From a virus, in the IMG/VR virus record IMGVR_UViG_3300046009_010528, positions 1 through 41,686 of that record: a stretch of DNA of 41,686 nucleotides; one strand, given 5' to 3'. Every line of letters starts with the position of its first letter. The first letter of the stretch is position 1. The translations under genes and the position numbers were made by a program. The notes beneath the pieces are model-generated. The model searched no databases, was not told the DNA's origin, and was given only the letters and a program-made list of their open reading frames with translations. Shown in pieces: positions 29,362-37,650 of this stretch.

Positions 29362-30538
29362 CGGTGTTATTCATGAAATTTGAATTAGACATTTGTACAG
29401 ACGCTCCTGTTGCAGAATCAGCATAAATGCAAAGTAAACTTGTTCCTCCAGTATTGATCTGTCCCCAAATTTGCGTTGTTGTATTTGGAAGGGTAAATTG
29501 AGTGATAGATAAAAAAGCGCTCGTTCCAAAATTGGCAGTAAATGGAAGATTTATAACTTGAGCGACACCTGTGCTACTTCCTTTGCTAGTTAAAGTAAAC
29601 TGAGCTTCAAAAAATAGCATATTGCCAATCACTGTATAAAGTCCGGTTCGGCTTAAATACGTGATCCCTGTACTTCCTCCTCCAAATTGCAAGGTGGGAG
29701 TAAAGGTTCCTTGAGTATAAATTGATTGAAAAGTAGGAAGCGATCCAGACCCTGTACTAGTAAAAACAAATCCGCTAGTAGATTGACCAGTCGGGGCCGA
29801 TTGAAGTGGCCCTGTTGTTGTTGTTCCTCCAACAATGGGAGCATATGCTGTAAAACTTGTATCGCCTGTTCCTCCTCCTGCGACCACAGCCGTACCAAAT
29901 AGGGGATCGGCAGCTGCACCTTGAGAAATTAAAGGAACTCCACTAGTCGCTGATGGTGCAATTTTTGTAATAGTGGTTGTTCCGGCTCCGACTAATACAT
30001 TGTGATTTGTTAACCCTGTAAGCTGAGTAGTTAAGGCGCTTGTACCAGGATTCCCAACGATGGTGATTGATCCTATGCCGAGCGTATTGATATTGCCAGC
30101 TGTTGGTGAAACAGCACCACCGCTATTTCCAGTTAATGTTTCCGTAATTACTGAACCTGTTACAACAGACGCAGTCAAGGTGTTAGTTCCTGGATTCCCG
30201 ACGATGTTTATGGTCGTTCCATCACCTATGACATTGATATTGTTGTTCATATCAACTGCAATAGGGCCACCGCTATTTCCAGTCAAAGTTTCAGTGGCTG
30301 CAAATTGTGAAGCATTGATGGGCTGCCAAACAGCGGTTTTTGTTTCATTAACAACGCTAAAGGCTGTAAGAATATATTCTGTTTCATTTATGTGATTGTA
30401 CCAGCGTTGCTGGATAGGATAGTTAACATCATTACTAGTAGGATTGCGTGGAGAAAAAACTGTGATGAAAGGATTCGTTGAGGAACGTCCTACTGCTAAG
30501 GCATCAAAGCTTGTTGGAGTGGTGCTATTATTTACCAT
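29327..30538 (-). CDS. Tail fibre protein C, 403 residues
   Basis: A beta-rich Gly/Thr/Ser protein. Residues 1-75 form the same N-terminal domain as in the fibre at 34318 (NYPIQQRW.N.INETEYILT here), likely the attachment part. Residues 85-205 hold repeats of the type ETLTGNSGG, then INTLG.GSITIVGNPGT, then LTGLTNHNVLVGAGT. The C-terminal 130 residues have FTPTLQFGGG and GLYTVIGNMLFFEAQFTLTS, a jelly-roll knob pattern of receptor-binding tips. It is the last gene of the fibre block and probably contacts the host. Confidence 0.75.
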   Translation of the reverse strand: MVNNSTTPTSFDALAVGRSSTNPFITVFSPRNPTSNDVNYPIQQRWYNHINETEYILTAFSVVNETKTAVWQPINASQFAATETLTGNSGGPIAVDMNNNINVIGDGTTINIVGNPGTNTLTASVVTGSVITETLTGNSGGAVSPTAGNINTLGIGSITIVGNPGTSALTTQLTGLTNHNVLVGAGTTTITKIAPSATSGVPLISQGAAADPLFGTAVVAGGGTGDTSFTAYAPIVGGTTTTGPLQSAPTGQSTSGFVFTSTGSGSLPTFQSIYTQGTFTPTLQFGGGSTGITYLSRTGLYTVIGNMLFFEAQFTLTSKGSSTGVAQVINLPFTANFGTSAFLSITQFTLPNTTTQIWGQINTGGTSLLCIYADSATGASVQMSNSNFMNNTAILFQGFYFLS

Positions 30539-30539
30539 A

Positions 30540-31835
30540 TTATCCTACTCTGGTTGCTGAAATTCTTCCTAAGCAAGTTGCTGTTCCAATAAAAGTTGCT
30601 TGTTGAACTAAATAAAAGGTTGTTGTCGAAGTTACCATAACTCTTTTAGAGGGAATGCTTACGGAAATCTGTGCATTCGTGGAAAATGTATTAATAAAAT
30701 TAACATAATCGTCACCCTGCGACCCTGTAAAAGTAGCACTAGTAATACTCAATCCAGTTGTTGTAGATGTTGCAGAGGTCGTGAAAGCATAGTTAGCAAT
30801 ACCTGAAACATCCCAGATTCCCGCAGTTAAGCTGATGGAAGTAACGTTCCCTGCTGTTGCTGTAGTAATTGAGACGGTTGCATTAGCTCGAATATGTTCA
30901 CCAATGAATCCAGCGTTAGGGTTTTGTGTTAATCCTCCTTTTAAAAGCCCACCTGTTTGTGTTGTTGTGCTAATTTTTGCACTAGTGTTTGTAAAATTTA
31001 ATGCCGAATAATTTATTGTTCCTGCTCCAGCTATAGCATTCGTGTTTGTAGAAGAAACTACTGATGATCGAACGTCCCCTGTAGTTCCAGATCCAATTGA
31101 AAGACATGAGGATGTTCCACTAGTTAAAGCTGAATTTCTAATTATTGTTTGACCAGTCCCAGATGTGGTTAAAGTTGTTGTGTTACCAGTATCGATATCA
31201 GATTGAATCATCGTGACTATTCCTGTTCCACTGGTAGTCATGACAGTGTTTCCATTAACATATTCTTGAGTCAAGACCCCTGCGCTATTGTTTGATGCAA
31301 CTGTTCCTGCTTGGGAAGATGAACAATAATAAAAAGATAGGCTTCCAGGAGAAGTCATATCGTACAAATTATATGTAGCATTGCTGATATATGTATTAGA
31401 ATATTGAATAAATATATTCGCACTAGAACTTGAGCTGGTAAATTCAATTAAATTATGATTAGAACCAGAAATGGTACAATTTGTTAATAAAACATTCGTT
31501 GCAGCTGATCCTGTTACAGAAAGAGCATAATCTGAATTTGTTTGAAATGTAACACCTGATATAACGGATGTTCCGGCAGTTGTCATTGAGACTTTCCCAT
31601 TAATTACGACAGTTCCTGTGTTTCCAGCAATTCCAATGACAAGACCATCACTATCGTATGCTGATAAATTAACTCCAGCTTTTAAAGCTGGGTTCTCTGT
31701 ATAAGTTCCTGGTCGAATAAAAATCGTTTGTCCAGATGAGGCTGCGGTTATAGCAGAAACAATGGTTGTAAAATCACCATGACCTGTGGAATCAACTATA
31801 TGACCTTTAGCCGAGCTATAATCTCTGTATCCCAT
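30540..31835 (-). CDS. Tailspike-like right-handed beta-helix protein, 431 residues
   Basis: The N-terminus (residues 18-45, GDFTTIVSAITAASSGQTIF then IRPGTYTE) is the opening cap of a pectin-lyase-like right-handed beta-helix. The following ~250 residues are Ser/Thr/Asn-rich with regular short strands and turns as expected for the helix. The last 120 residues have a different beta pattern with NATVSITTATAGNVTSI, probably a trimerising tip. Tailspikes of this fold bind or cut surface glycans; no catalytic residues can be named. It is one base from both neighbours. Confidence 0.72.
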   Translation of the reverse strand: MGYRDYSSAKGHIVDSTGHGDFTTIVSAITAASSGQTIFIRPGTYTENPALKAGVNLSAYDSDGLVIGIAGNTGTVVINGKVSMTTAGTSVISGVTFQTNSDYALSVTGSAATNVLLTNCTISGSNHNLIEFTSSSSSANIFIQYSNTYISNATYNLYDMTSPGSLSFYYCSSSQAGTVASNNSAGVLTQEYVNGNTVMTTSGTGIVTMIQSDIDTGNTTTLTTSGTGQTIIRNSALTSGTSSCLSIGSGTTGDVRSSVVSSTNTNAIAGAGTINYSALNFTNTSAKISTTTQTGGLLKGGLTQNPNAGFIGEHIRANATVSITTATAGNVTSISLTAGIWDVSGIANYAFTTSATSTTTGLSITSATFTGSQGDDYVNFINTFSTNAQISVSIPSKRVMVTSTTTFYLVQQATFIGTATCLGRISATRVG

Positions 31836-33325
31836 TAATAGACCTCATAAGTTGGAGTGGCGTTTGCAAGTAGATTTATGGCTTGATAATTTGAGTTCAT
31901 GGTATAAGTAGTAAGCCCATCAAAAGTGACTGTTGCTCCTGCTGTTGTAAGAGTGATATTATTAGTCGACGCATTTCCTGTTCTGTCTTTAACTATCCAA
32001 AATTCTTTTGAAGTTGGAGAATTTGGGAAATTAAGTTGCACAGTTCCTGCGGAACAGTCGACAGAAATATATTGATCTGTTGTTAATACTGTATAAGGAG
32101 ATGCGGCATGATTTACATTCGTATAATTTAATGCCACAGCCGTAGAGGCAATGGTGATTGATCCTGCACCATTTGTTATGGATATACCTGATCCCGCTGT
32201 TAATGTCGCCAATACGGGGTCAGCTCCGGTTGAACCGATAGGCAATTGTCCATTCGTGGCCACACCAAGATTAGTGATAGTTGCGGTTCCTGCACCTACA
32301 AGTAAAGAATGGTTGGTTAATCCTGTTAATTGGGTCGTAAGTGTACTCCCAGAGCCAGCAATAGTGATACTTCCTGTTCCAAGTGTATTTATGTTTCCTG
32401 CTGTTGGGCTTATGGCTCCTCCAGTATTACCTGTTAGAGTATTAAGCACTCCTGTTGCAGATGTAGAAACAAAACCATTAGCATCCACAGAAAATTTACT
32501 TGAATCAAAGTTCGCCAAGCCTACCTTTGTTGCATCTGTTGAAGCTATCGCTTGAGCTTTCTGAACATTTACAGTTAAAGTGCTAACTGCTCCAGATGTT
32601 GTAACGGGTGTTGTACCCGCAGCTGTAGAAACACCTAATATATTCCAATTGCCAGCTGTAGGTGAAAGGGCGCCTCCTGAATTTCCTGTTATCGTTTCTC
32701 CTACCACCGATCCATTAACTGCAATAGAAATAGATCCTGCACCATTTGTTATGGATATACCTGATCCCGCTGTTAATGTCGCCAATACGGGGTCAGCTCC
32801 GGTTGAACCGATAGGCAATTGTCCATTCGTGGCCACACCAAGATTAGTGATAGTTGCGGTTCCTGCACCTACAAGTAAAGAATGGTTGGTTAATCCTGTT
32901 AATTGGGTTGTCAGGGTGCTAGTTCCTGGATTCCCGACAATAGTTATAGATCCTGTACCAACTGTATTAATATTATTGGCTGTTGGTCCTACTGCACCAC
33001 CGCTATTGCCTGTCAGCGTCTCTGTTCCACCAGTTCCACTAAATTGAACAAATCCATTTACATCAACGCTAAATTGTGTGCTATCAAAAGAAGCCAATCC
33101 CATATTAACTGCACTAGACGATGCTTGAGCGCTGGCAGCTTGAACATTGACCGTTACAACATTCGTTGCACCTGATGTAAATACAGGATCGCCTTGTGCT
33201 ACGACATGTTCTCCATAGATTTCTATGTCATTAGCAATAGGAACTGCATTAGCTCCATCAGTCGAAAATGAAGTAGGAATATCTGGGTTATTCTTGATGA
33301 CACTTATTTCGCCAGCTTGTGAGAT
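31835..33325 (-). CDS. Tail fibre protein B, 496 residues, apparent ATC start
   Basis: The conventional ATG at 33103 has no ribosome site, and the frame continues upstream for 74 clearly coding residues: its VTVNVQAASAQA..MGLASFDSTQF is a copy of the internal VNVQKAQAIAS..VGLANFDSSKF of the same protein. The upstream frame opens at 33325 with ATC, six bases after AGG, where ATG would give MSQAGEIS. So the start is either ATC, or a mutated or misread ATG. The rest is repeated beta-rich fibre with LTGNSGG units and a perfect 176-base duplication. The C-terminus is a knob with ASPYTVLTTDQYISVDCSAG. Confidence 0.75.
   Translation of the reverse strand: MSQAGEISVIKNNPDIPTSFSTDGANAVPIANDIEIYGEHVVAQGDPVFTSGATNVVTVNVQAASAQASSSAVNMGLASFDSTQFSVDVNGFVQFSGTGGTETLTGNSGGAVGPTANNINTVGTGSITIVGNPGTSTLTTQLTGLTNHSLLVGAGTATITNLGVATNGQLPIGSTGADPVLATLTAGSGISITNGAGSISIAVNGSVVGETITGNSGGALSPTAGNWNILGVSTAAGTTPVTTSGAVSTLTVNVQKAQAIASTDATKVGLANFDSSKFSVDANGFVSTSATGVLNTLTGNTGGAISPTAGNINTLGTGSITIAGSGSTLTTQLTGLTNHSLLVGAGTATITNLGVATNGQLPIGSTGADPVLATLTAGSGISITNGAGSITIASTAVALNYTNVNHAASPYTVLTTDQYISVDCSAGTVQLNFPNSPTSKEFWIVKDRTGNASTNNITLTTAGATVTFDGLTTYTMNSNYQAINLLANATPTYEVY
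32160..32335. repeat. Direct repeat copy 1 in fibre gene (176 bp, perfect)
   Basis: Identical to 32733-32908, 573 bases away. Because 573 is a multiple of three the repeats are in the same frame, encoding about 58 residues of the fibre shaft. Recombination between them would delete exactly 191 codons without a frameshift. Confidence 0.95.
32733..32908. repeat. Direct repeat copy 2 in fibre gene (176 bp, perfect)
   Basis: Second copy of the 176-base unit; see 32160-32335. Perfect identity at the DNA level, including silent positions, points to recent duplication or continuing gene conversion rather than selection on the protein alone. Confidence 0.95.
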
Positions 33326-33332
33326 AAATTAC

Positions 33333-33974
33333 CTATCCCTGTTGCGAAAGTTCATTTTTTTTAACCTGTAAGACTAAATGCTCAAGCTTTCTTTCCAACA
33401 ACTTCATAGCCAATTCAATGTTGTTGGTTTTTAGAATTGCATTAGAAGCATCTAGCATTGCAACTTCAAGTTTTTCTAATATTCTGTTATTGCTTTCTAA
33501 CACAGATTTAGGAGCAGATAAAGCCTCTGATCTAAAAGATTCTAGTTGTGATTTTTGCTTTTCTGCGTATTCGTTAAACCTTCCAGAAAAGCTTGTTGAA
33601 ATGTCTACGATTTTTTTAGACGCTTCTTGCTTTACTTCATCTGTTTGCTTTTCTAATACAGGCAATAGCTCTGAGGTAATTCTGATTCTTTCCTCATGAA
33701 TAACCAAAGCTCTCTTTAATGAGTCGACGTCTATTTTAATTGATTCAATGGAAGACTTGTTTGTAACTTGCTTTTGATTCAGATCACTAATAAAACTCTC
33801 TGTTGCAAGTCTAAAAGATTTAAATTCCTCTGGAACATCAGGCTTTTTATTTAGTTCTTGTATTTGTGTTTTAAAGACATTTATAGAATGGTTAATTGAT
33901 TCATATTCAATTTTATATTGTTCAAGTTTGCTTTCTACCGCATGAAGTGAAGCAACAACCTGAACATCTTTCAT
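33333..33974 (-). CDS. Coiled-coil fibre-associated protein, 213 residues
   Basis: An almost entirely helical protein with long heptad stretches (SKLEQYKIEYESINHSINVF, then SIKIDVDSLKRALVIHEERI, then LAMKLLERKLEHLVLQ). The start at 33974 overlaps the preceding stop as TAATG; an ATG at 33986 lies inside the previous gene. It sits between fibre genes, so it may be a fibre chaperone or a coiled-coil shaft/adaptor. Its stop is eight bases before the ATC start of fibre B. Confidence 0.65.
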   Translation of the reverse strand: MKDVQVVASLHAVESKLEQYKIEYESINHSINVFKTQIQELNKKPDVPEEFKSFRLATESFISDLNQKQVTNKSSIESIKIDVDSLKRALVIHEERIRITSELLPVLEKQTDEVKQEASKKIVDISTSFSGRFNEYAEKQKSQLESFRSEALSAPKSVLESNNRILEKLEVAMLDASNAILKTNNIELAMKLLERKLEHLVLQVKKNELSQQG

Positions 33975-34309
33975 TATTGCCCCCAAAGGGCTTCAATATA
34001 AACCGCTCCTGACATGGGTGCTGTGCTGTATTTGACATAAAATTGAGTGCGGATAGGAAGCACCCAATATTGATCTTGCGCTAATCTATTAGTATTTAAA
34101 TCGAATAACTTGAATGCTCCTTTGGGAATGAATAGCATATCGGTTGACGCGTCTACTGAAAATAGCATGTCGCCATCGGTGTTGTTCGTAATGCAGATCA
34201 ATCGCACTGGATGGGTAAAGGGAGTGCCAACAGCAACATAGCTTGTAGAAATACTGCCACTAGCTAAAGCTCTTAAAGCATCAAAAGACACTGTTTGAAC
34301 ATTGCTCAT
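33974..34309 (-). CDS. Small beta-rich virion protein, 111 residues
   Basis: A compact protein: FDALRALASGSISTSYVAVG, then PVRLICITNNTDGDMLFSVD, then PKGAFKLFDLNTNR and an end with FYVKYSTAPMSGAVYIEALW. I know this plan from small proteins beside fibre genes in podovirus-like genomes, where they are thought to be virion or fibre-attachment proteins. It lies eight bases after fibre A. Confidence 0.68.
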   Translation of the reverse strand: MSNVQTVSFDALRALASGSISTSYVAVGTPFTHPVRLICITNNTDGDMLFSVDASTDMLFIPKGAFKLFDLNTNRLAQDQYWVLPIRTQFYVKYSTAPMSGAVYIEALWGQ

Positions 34310-34317
34310 TTTAGACC

Positions 34318-35370
34318 TTAGTTAATTACTATAAAATTCATCACTATGTCGTCAGTAGAGGTGGTTGCTCCTGTGCCATTCGTTACCACGATTGCTGAAG
34401 ATCCAGCACTATTAGTTATGCTCTTAATAGACAAAGCTGAACCTGTAGTTGCTCCGCTCATTGAGTAGATAACTTGAGTTGTTGCTCCTGTAATAGCTGA
34501 GTTGGTAATAGTCAAGGTTAGGTCAGCTGCTGCTGCGATACTTACGGTTGTGAAAGTTGCTTGGCCAGATCTTCCGTTAACAACAACTGGGGAAGCCGCG
34601 ACACCTGATGCAGCAGGAGAGTTAAATAAAAGACCAGTTCCTGCTGTAGAACCTACAAAGTTTCCATTGGTTGCTGTGATATCTCCAAGTGTTGCAGTGA
34701 TAGTGGTTGCTGCCGTGACTGAACCATTAAAAGATGGTGAGCCAGTAAATACAGGATCAGCTCCTGTGCTTCCCATTAATGTTTGACCAGTAGATCCTGC
34801 TGCTGTTACTCCAAAGGCGCTTGCGCCTTCTCCCAATACTATCCCGTGAGCAGTAAGTCCAGATCTAATGCCTATAGCACCAAACGAAGGATCAGCACCT
34901 GTAGCACCAGTCAATACTTGGCCATCCGTACCTGCTGCGGTAGCTGCAATAGAACTTGTTCCTTCACCTATTAATACACCATGAGCTGTGTATGTTGCAG
35001 GTGTATAAGGTCCAGTTAAAGCATATGTGACAGTTGATCCTGAAGCAGAAGTGACGATTTGATTTGCTGTGCCAGCGTGTTTGATATTTCCAGCTGCTGG
35101 GGTAGCTGTTCCTGTATCGCCTGTTTCAGTTGAAACGGCACCAGTTGGACTGGCTGTGACTTGCCAATTTGCTGTTGTGACACCACCTGAAGATGTTTCT
35201 GATGTTAAAACATATTCAGCGTTTGCAATTCTATTAACCCAACGTTTACCAAGAGGATAATTAGTATCGCTCGTTGATGGTGAAACAGTTGAGATAACAG
35301 GGACTTCGACATTCTCAGGTCTTGAGCCGAATCCTTGCGTATATAACATTGCTGGTGGTTGAACAGTCAT
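34318..35370 (-). CDS. Tail fibre protein A, 350 residues
   Basis: AGGAG six bases before the ATG at 35370 (MTVQPPAML) sets the start over 35394. Residues 30-75 (DTNYPLGKRWVNRIANAEYV) match the N-terminal domain of the fibre at 29327. Then come repeats with the units YTAHGVLIGEGTSSIAATAA and LTAHGIVLGEGASAFGVTAA, each followed by TG..GADP, and a C-terminal beta domain. It heads the leftward fibre operon. The shared N-terminus suggests both fibres attach to the same tail protein. Confidence 0.72.
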   Translation of the reverse strand: MTVQPPAMLYTQGFGSRPENVEVPVISTVSPSTSDTNYPLGKRWVNRIANAEYVLTSETSSGGVTTANWQVTASPTGAVSTETGDTGTATPAAGNIKHAGTANQIVTSASGSTVTYALTGPYTPATYTAHGVLIGEGTSSIAATAAGTDGQVLTGATGADPSFGAIGIRSGLTAHGIVLGEGASAFGVTAAGSTGQTLMGSTGADPVFTGSPSFNGSVTAATTITATLGDITATNGNFVGSTAGTGLLFNSPAASGVAASPVVVNGRSGQATFTTVSIAAAADLTLTITNSAITGATTQVIYSMSGATTGSALSIKSITNSAGSSAIVVTNGTGATTSTDDIVMNFIVIN

Positions 35371-35430
35371 AGGGTCTCCTATATTTAACCCCACACTTAC
35401 AACTAACCAACATTTTTTTAAAGCAAATAA

Positions 35431-35829
35431 TCAACTATTTTTTTTGGCCTTTAAAATTGCTAAGATGATAGCCATAAACGAAAACATATCGTAATGATTA
35501 ATAGGCTGTGACATGGCTCCTGTAGGTAGATTTTCGATGTTCTTGACCATCGCTTCAAACATCTCAATCATCTCTTTTCGTGTAACTTTACCAGGGATTT
35601 CTACAAAATCCGAATTATCACTAGGTAATTGACTGTCTTTCACTTTTATAACAACCTCATTTCCTTCATCATCTACCCTTAAAAAGTTTTCCCAATTTTT
35701 AGCAGAACACTCTAACTTATCATTTCCTCCTGATATGCTGATTTCACCACATTTGCATGTGACATAATCATAGGTATGGAAGCTTTCCAGGATCTGATTA
35801 CACAGTTTGCATTTAGCTCTATTTTTCAT
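35431..35829 (-). CDS. Zinc-ribbon protein, 132 residues
   Basis: The N-terminus has CKLC (residues 7-10) and CKCG (25-28) around a YDYVT segment, a four-Cys zinc ribbon seen in several small phage/bacterial proteins (the CxxCG, ...CxCG, ISxGG style). The middle is acidic with VVIKVKDSQLPSD and the end helical. It overlaps the upstream gene by 11 bases. No function is known. Confidence 0.65.
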   Translation of the reverse strand: MKNRAKCKLCNQILESFHTYDYVTCKCGEISISGGNDKLECSAKNWENFLRVDDEGNEVVIKVKDSQLPSDNSDFVEIPGKVTRKEMIEMFEAMVKNIENLPTGAMSQPINHYDMFSFMAIILAILKAKKNS

Positions 35830-36166
35830 CTAAATAACTCATGCCAATTTTATATTTTAATCCAATTGTGTTCAGTTCTTCTTGATGTTGACTATACGCT
35901 TCTTTTAAAATTGGATCTACGTCAACAGGGACATATATATAAGGTCTTTTCTCATATTTATGATCTTCATAGGAAAATCTATAACAATTGAAATTCATCT
36001 TCTTTTCTAAAAAAACCATTGCACAATCTAATTCATCTTGATCTTGAAAAGGCAGCCAATCACCCCATTGATCATCGCTTACCCAGACCAAAAATTCATG
36101 TCCTGAAGAGAGGTATTTTAAATCCGGCAATTTCCACTTGTATTCTTCTCTGCTAATCCTTTTCAT
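35819..36166 (-). CDS. Hypothetical 115-residue protein
   Basis: A Trp/Tyr/Asp-rich protein (EFLVWVSDDQWGDWLPFQDQ, then a basic KYEKRPYIYVPVD), probably globular. No family recognised. It overlaps both neighbours (11 and 14 bases), so the three small leftward genes 36311-35431 are one unit preceding the fibre operon. Confidence 0.6.
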   Translation of the reverse strand: MKRISREEYKWKLPDLKYLSSGHEFLVWVSDDQWGDWLPFQDQDELDCAMVFLEKKMNFNCYRFSYEDHKYEKRPYIYVPVDVDPILKEAYSQHQEELNTIGLKYKIGMSYLDEK

Positions 36167-36311
36167 TTAACAACTTTTTCCTTAATGATTTTGCTTCTTC
36201 TTCCAATTTTGCCTCCTTATATACCCACAGGAGATATTGCGATGCTGTCATTTTACTCGTGCCTACTTTATCACGTAATTTAATTATTTTACTTTTATCT
36301 TCATTTTCCAT
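36153..36311 (-). CDS. Small basic helical protein, 52 residues
   Basis: ATG 36311 to TAG 36153. Highly charged helix (KIIKLRDKVGTSKMTASQYL, then EAKLEEEAKSLRKKLL) with a helix-turn-helix flavour in its first half. It overlaps the next gene by 14 bases and diverges from terL with only 15 bases between starts, so it could be a local regulator. No family recognised. Confidence 0.55.
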   Translation of the reverse strand: MENEDKSKIIKLRDKVGTSKMTASQYLLWVYKEAKLEEEAKSLRKKLLNEKD

Positions 36312-36326
36312 AAAGACTCCTTATAT

Positions 36327-37613
36327 ATGCAAAAATTGCTTGCTCCACGTCAGATGGAGTTTATCTTAGACTCAACAAAAAAGATCAACATTGCGTATGG
36401 ATCTGTACGATCAGGTAAAACTGTTAGCACCTTATTTAGATTTATGCAAGCGGTTGATGCGTGTCCAGATAGTCAGATTTGGATGATCGGCCACAGTTCT
36501 AGTACGATATACCATAACGCTGTGCGTCTATTAATGGAAGCCAATACACCAAACAACCCCTTAAGCATCTATCAACCATTCCTCACTTGGCATCCAGGTA
36601 AAGCTGAACTCAAGTTCAGAAATAAGACAATCTCCACGGTCGGGGCAAAAGATGAAGGCGCAATCGGAGCTATACAAGGGAAAACATTTTCTCTGGCCTA
36701 TTGCGACGAGATTACACTTTATCCAGAGTCTATCATTGACATGATCCATACACGACTTTCTAACCCCCATTCTCAGCTTTTTGCATCTTGCAACCCCTCT
36801 CATCCTACTCATAAGATCAAGCAATGGATCGATAAGGCCACAAATGGCGACCCCTTATATTATGCACTAAAGTTTGTTTTGGATGACAATCCATATGTTG
36901 ATGAAGAATATAAAAGGATGGTCAGAGAAAGCTTATCCGGGTTGTTTTATAAGCGAAATTACCTTGGGATGTGGTGTTTAGCAGAGGGTGCGATCTTTGA
37001 TTTCTTTGATAAGAAGATCCACGTTGTAAAGAGACCTCCAAGAGCTGCCGAATATTGGATAGCCGGGATCGATTATGGAGTTACTAACAACTTCGCTTGC
37101 ACCTTAATAGGTGTAAATACTGGCCATGCTACACAACAAGGTGTAATAAGGTGGGTAGAAAAGGAGTATGTATGGAATTCAGCCAAAAGAGAGCGGCAAA
37201 AGACAAATGCTGAATATGCTAGAGATGTTGAAGAGTTCCTAGCTCCATATGCTATCCGCGGCGTATATATAGATCCAAGCGCTGCTTCATTCAAGGTAGA
37301 ATTGAGAAAAAAGGGAATCGCAACGATTGATGCTGATAACGATGTGTTAAGTGGTATTACTTACATGACATCCGAGATGGCTCAGGGAAATTTATTCGTC
37401 TGCGAAGGTTGTAATGTATTAATAGATGAAATAGAACAATATGTTTGGGATAAACGAAAGGCTGAGAAAGGAGAAGATGCTCCTTTGAAGCAGAACGACC
37501 ATTGTTTGGATTCATTACGTTATGCTGTTTTTACTCATAAAGTGAGCAAATACCAGCCTTATGCACACAACCCTAACAAATACATGCAAGATAGATTTAA
37601 GAGCAACTTCTAG
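36327..37613 (+). CDS. terL: Terminase large subunit
   Basis: A 428-residue packaging motor with all expected motifs: Walker A GSVRSGKT (25-32), Walker B LAYCDE (123-128), coupling motif SCNP (154-157), and the RNase-H-like nuclease acidic residues D249 (GIDYG), D316 (YIDPSAAS) and D395 in DHCLDSLRYA. It pumps DNA into the head and cuts it at the end. The start has little ribosome site, so leadered translation or coupling is possible. The partner TerS-like gene is 16 kb away. A palindrome overlaps its stop codon. Confidence 0.95.
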   Translation: MQKLLAPRQMEFILDSTKKINIAYGSVRSGKTVSTLFRFMQAVDACPDSQIWMIGHSSSTIYHNAVRLLMEANTPNNPLSIYQPFLTWHPGKAELKFRNKTISTVGAKDEGAIGAIQGKTFSLAYCDEITLYPESIIDMIHTRLSNPHSQLFASCNPSHPTHKIKQWIDKATNGDPLYYALKFVLDDNPYVDEEYKRMVRESLSGLFYKRNYLGMWCLAEGAIFDFFDKKIHVVKRPPRAAEYWIAGIDYGVTNNFACTLIGVNTGHATQQGVIRWVEKEYVWNSAKRERQKTNAEYARDVEEFLAPYAIRGVYIDPSAASFKVELRKKGIATIDADNDVLSGITYMTSEMAQGNLFVCEGCNVLIDEIEQYVWDKRKAEKGEDAPLKQNDHCLDSLRYAVFTHKVSKYQPYAHNPNKYMQDRFKSNF

Positions 37614-37643
37614 TTGATTTAATAATCAACTTATCTTAAAGTT
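37612..37643. promoter_or_regulatory. Palindrome plus TTATCTTAAAGTT box after terL
   Basis: AGTTGATT-TAAT-AATCAACT (37612-37631) overlaps the terL stop; its halves resemble the TTGATTA/TAATCAA arms of the repressor operator at 24755-24786. Directly after comes TTATCTTAAAGTT (37631-37643), identical to 24267-24279, and then TATTCGATAT (37643-37652) shared with 28830-28839. A regulator site for the HNH/portal genes is likely. Confidence 0.5.
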
Positions 37644-37650
37644 ATTCGAT

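Noticed and set aside
32151-33047. Long open frames on the + strand (32151-32555, 32580-33047, also 30060-30395 and 34502-34786)
   Set aside because: They are antisense to repetitive Thr/Gly/Val-rich fibre genes, whose codon bias leaves the opposite strand open; their products are Pro/Val-rich nonsense and lack ribosome sites.
31835-33103. Fibre repeats as variable/template repeats of a diversity-generating retroelement
   Set aside because: No reverse transcriptase is coded anywhere, and the 176-bp copies are identical rather than adenine-mutated.
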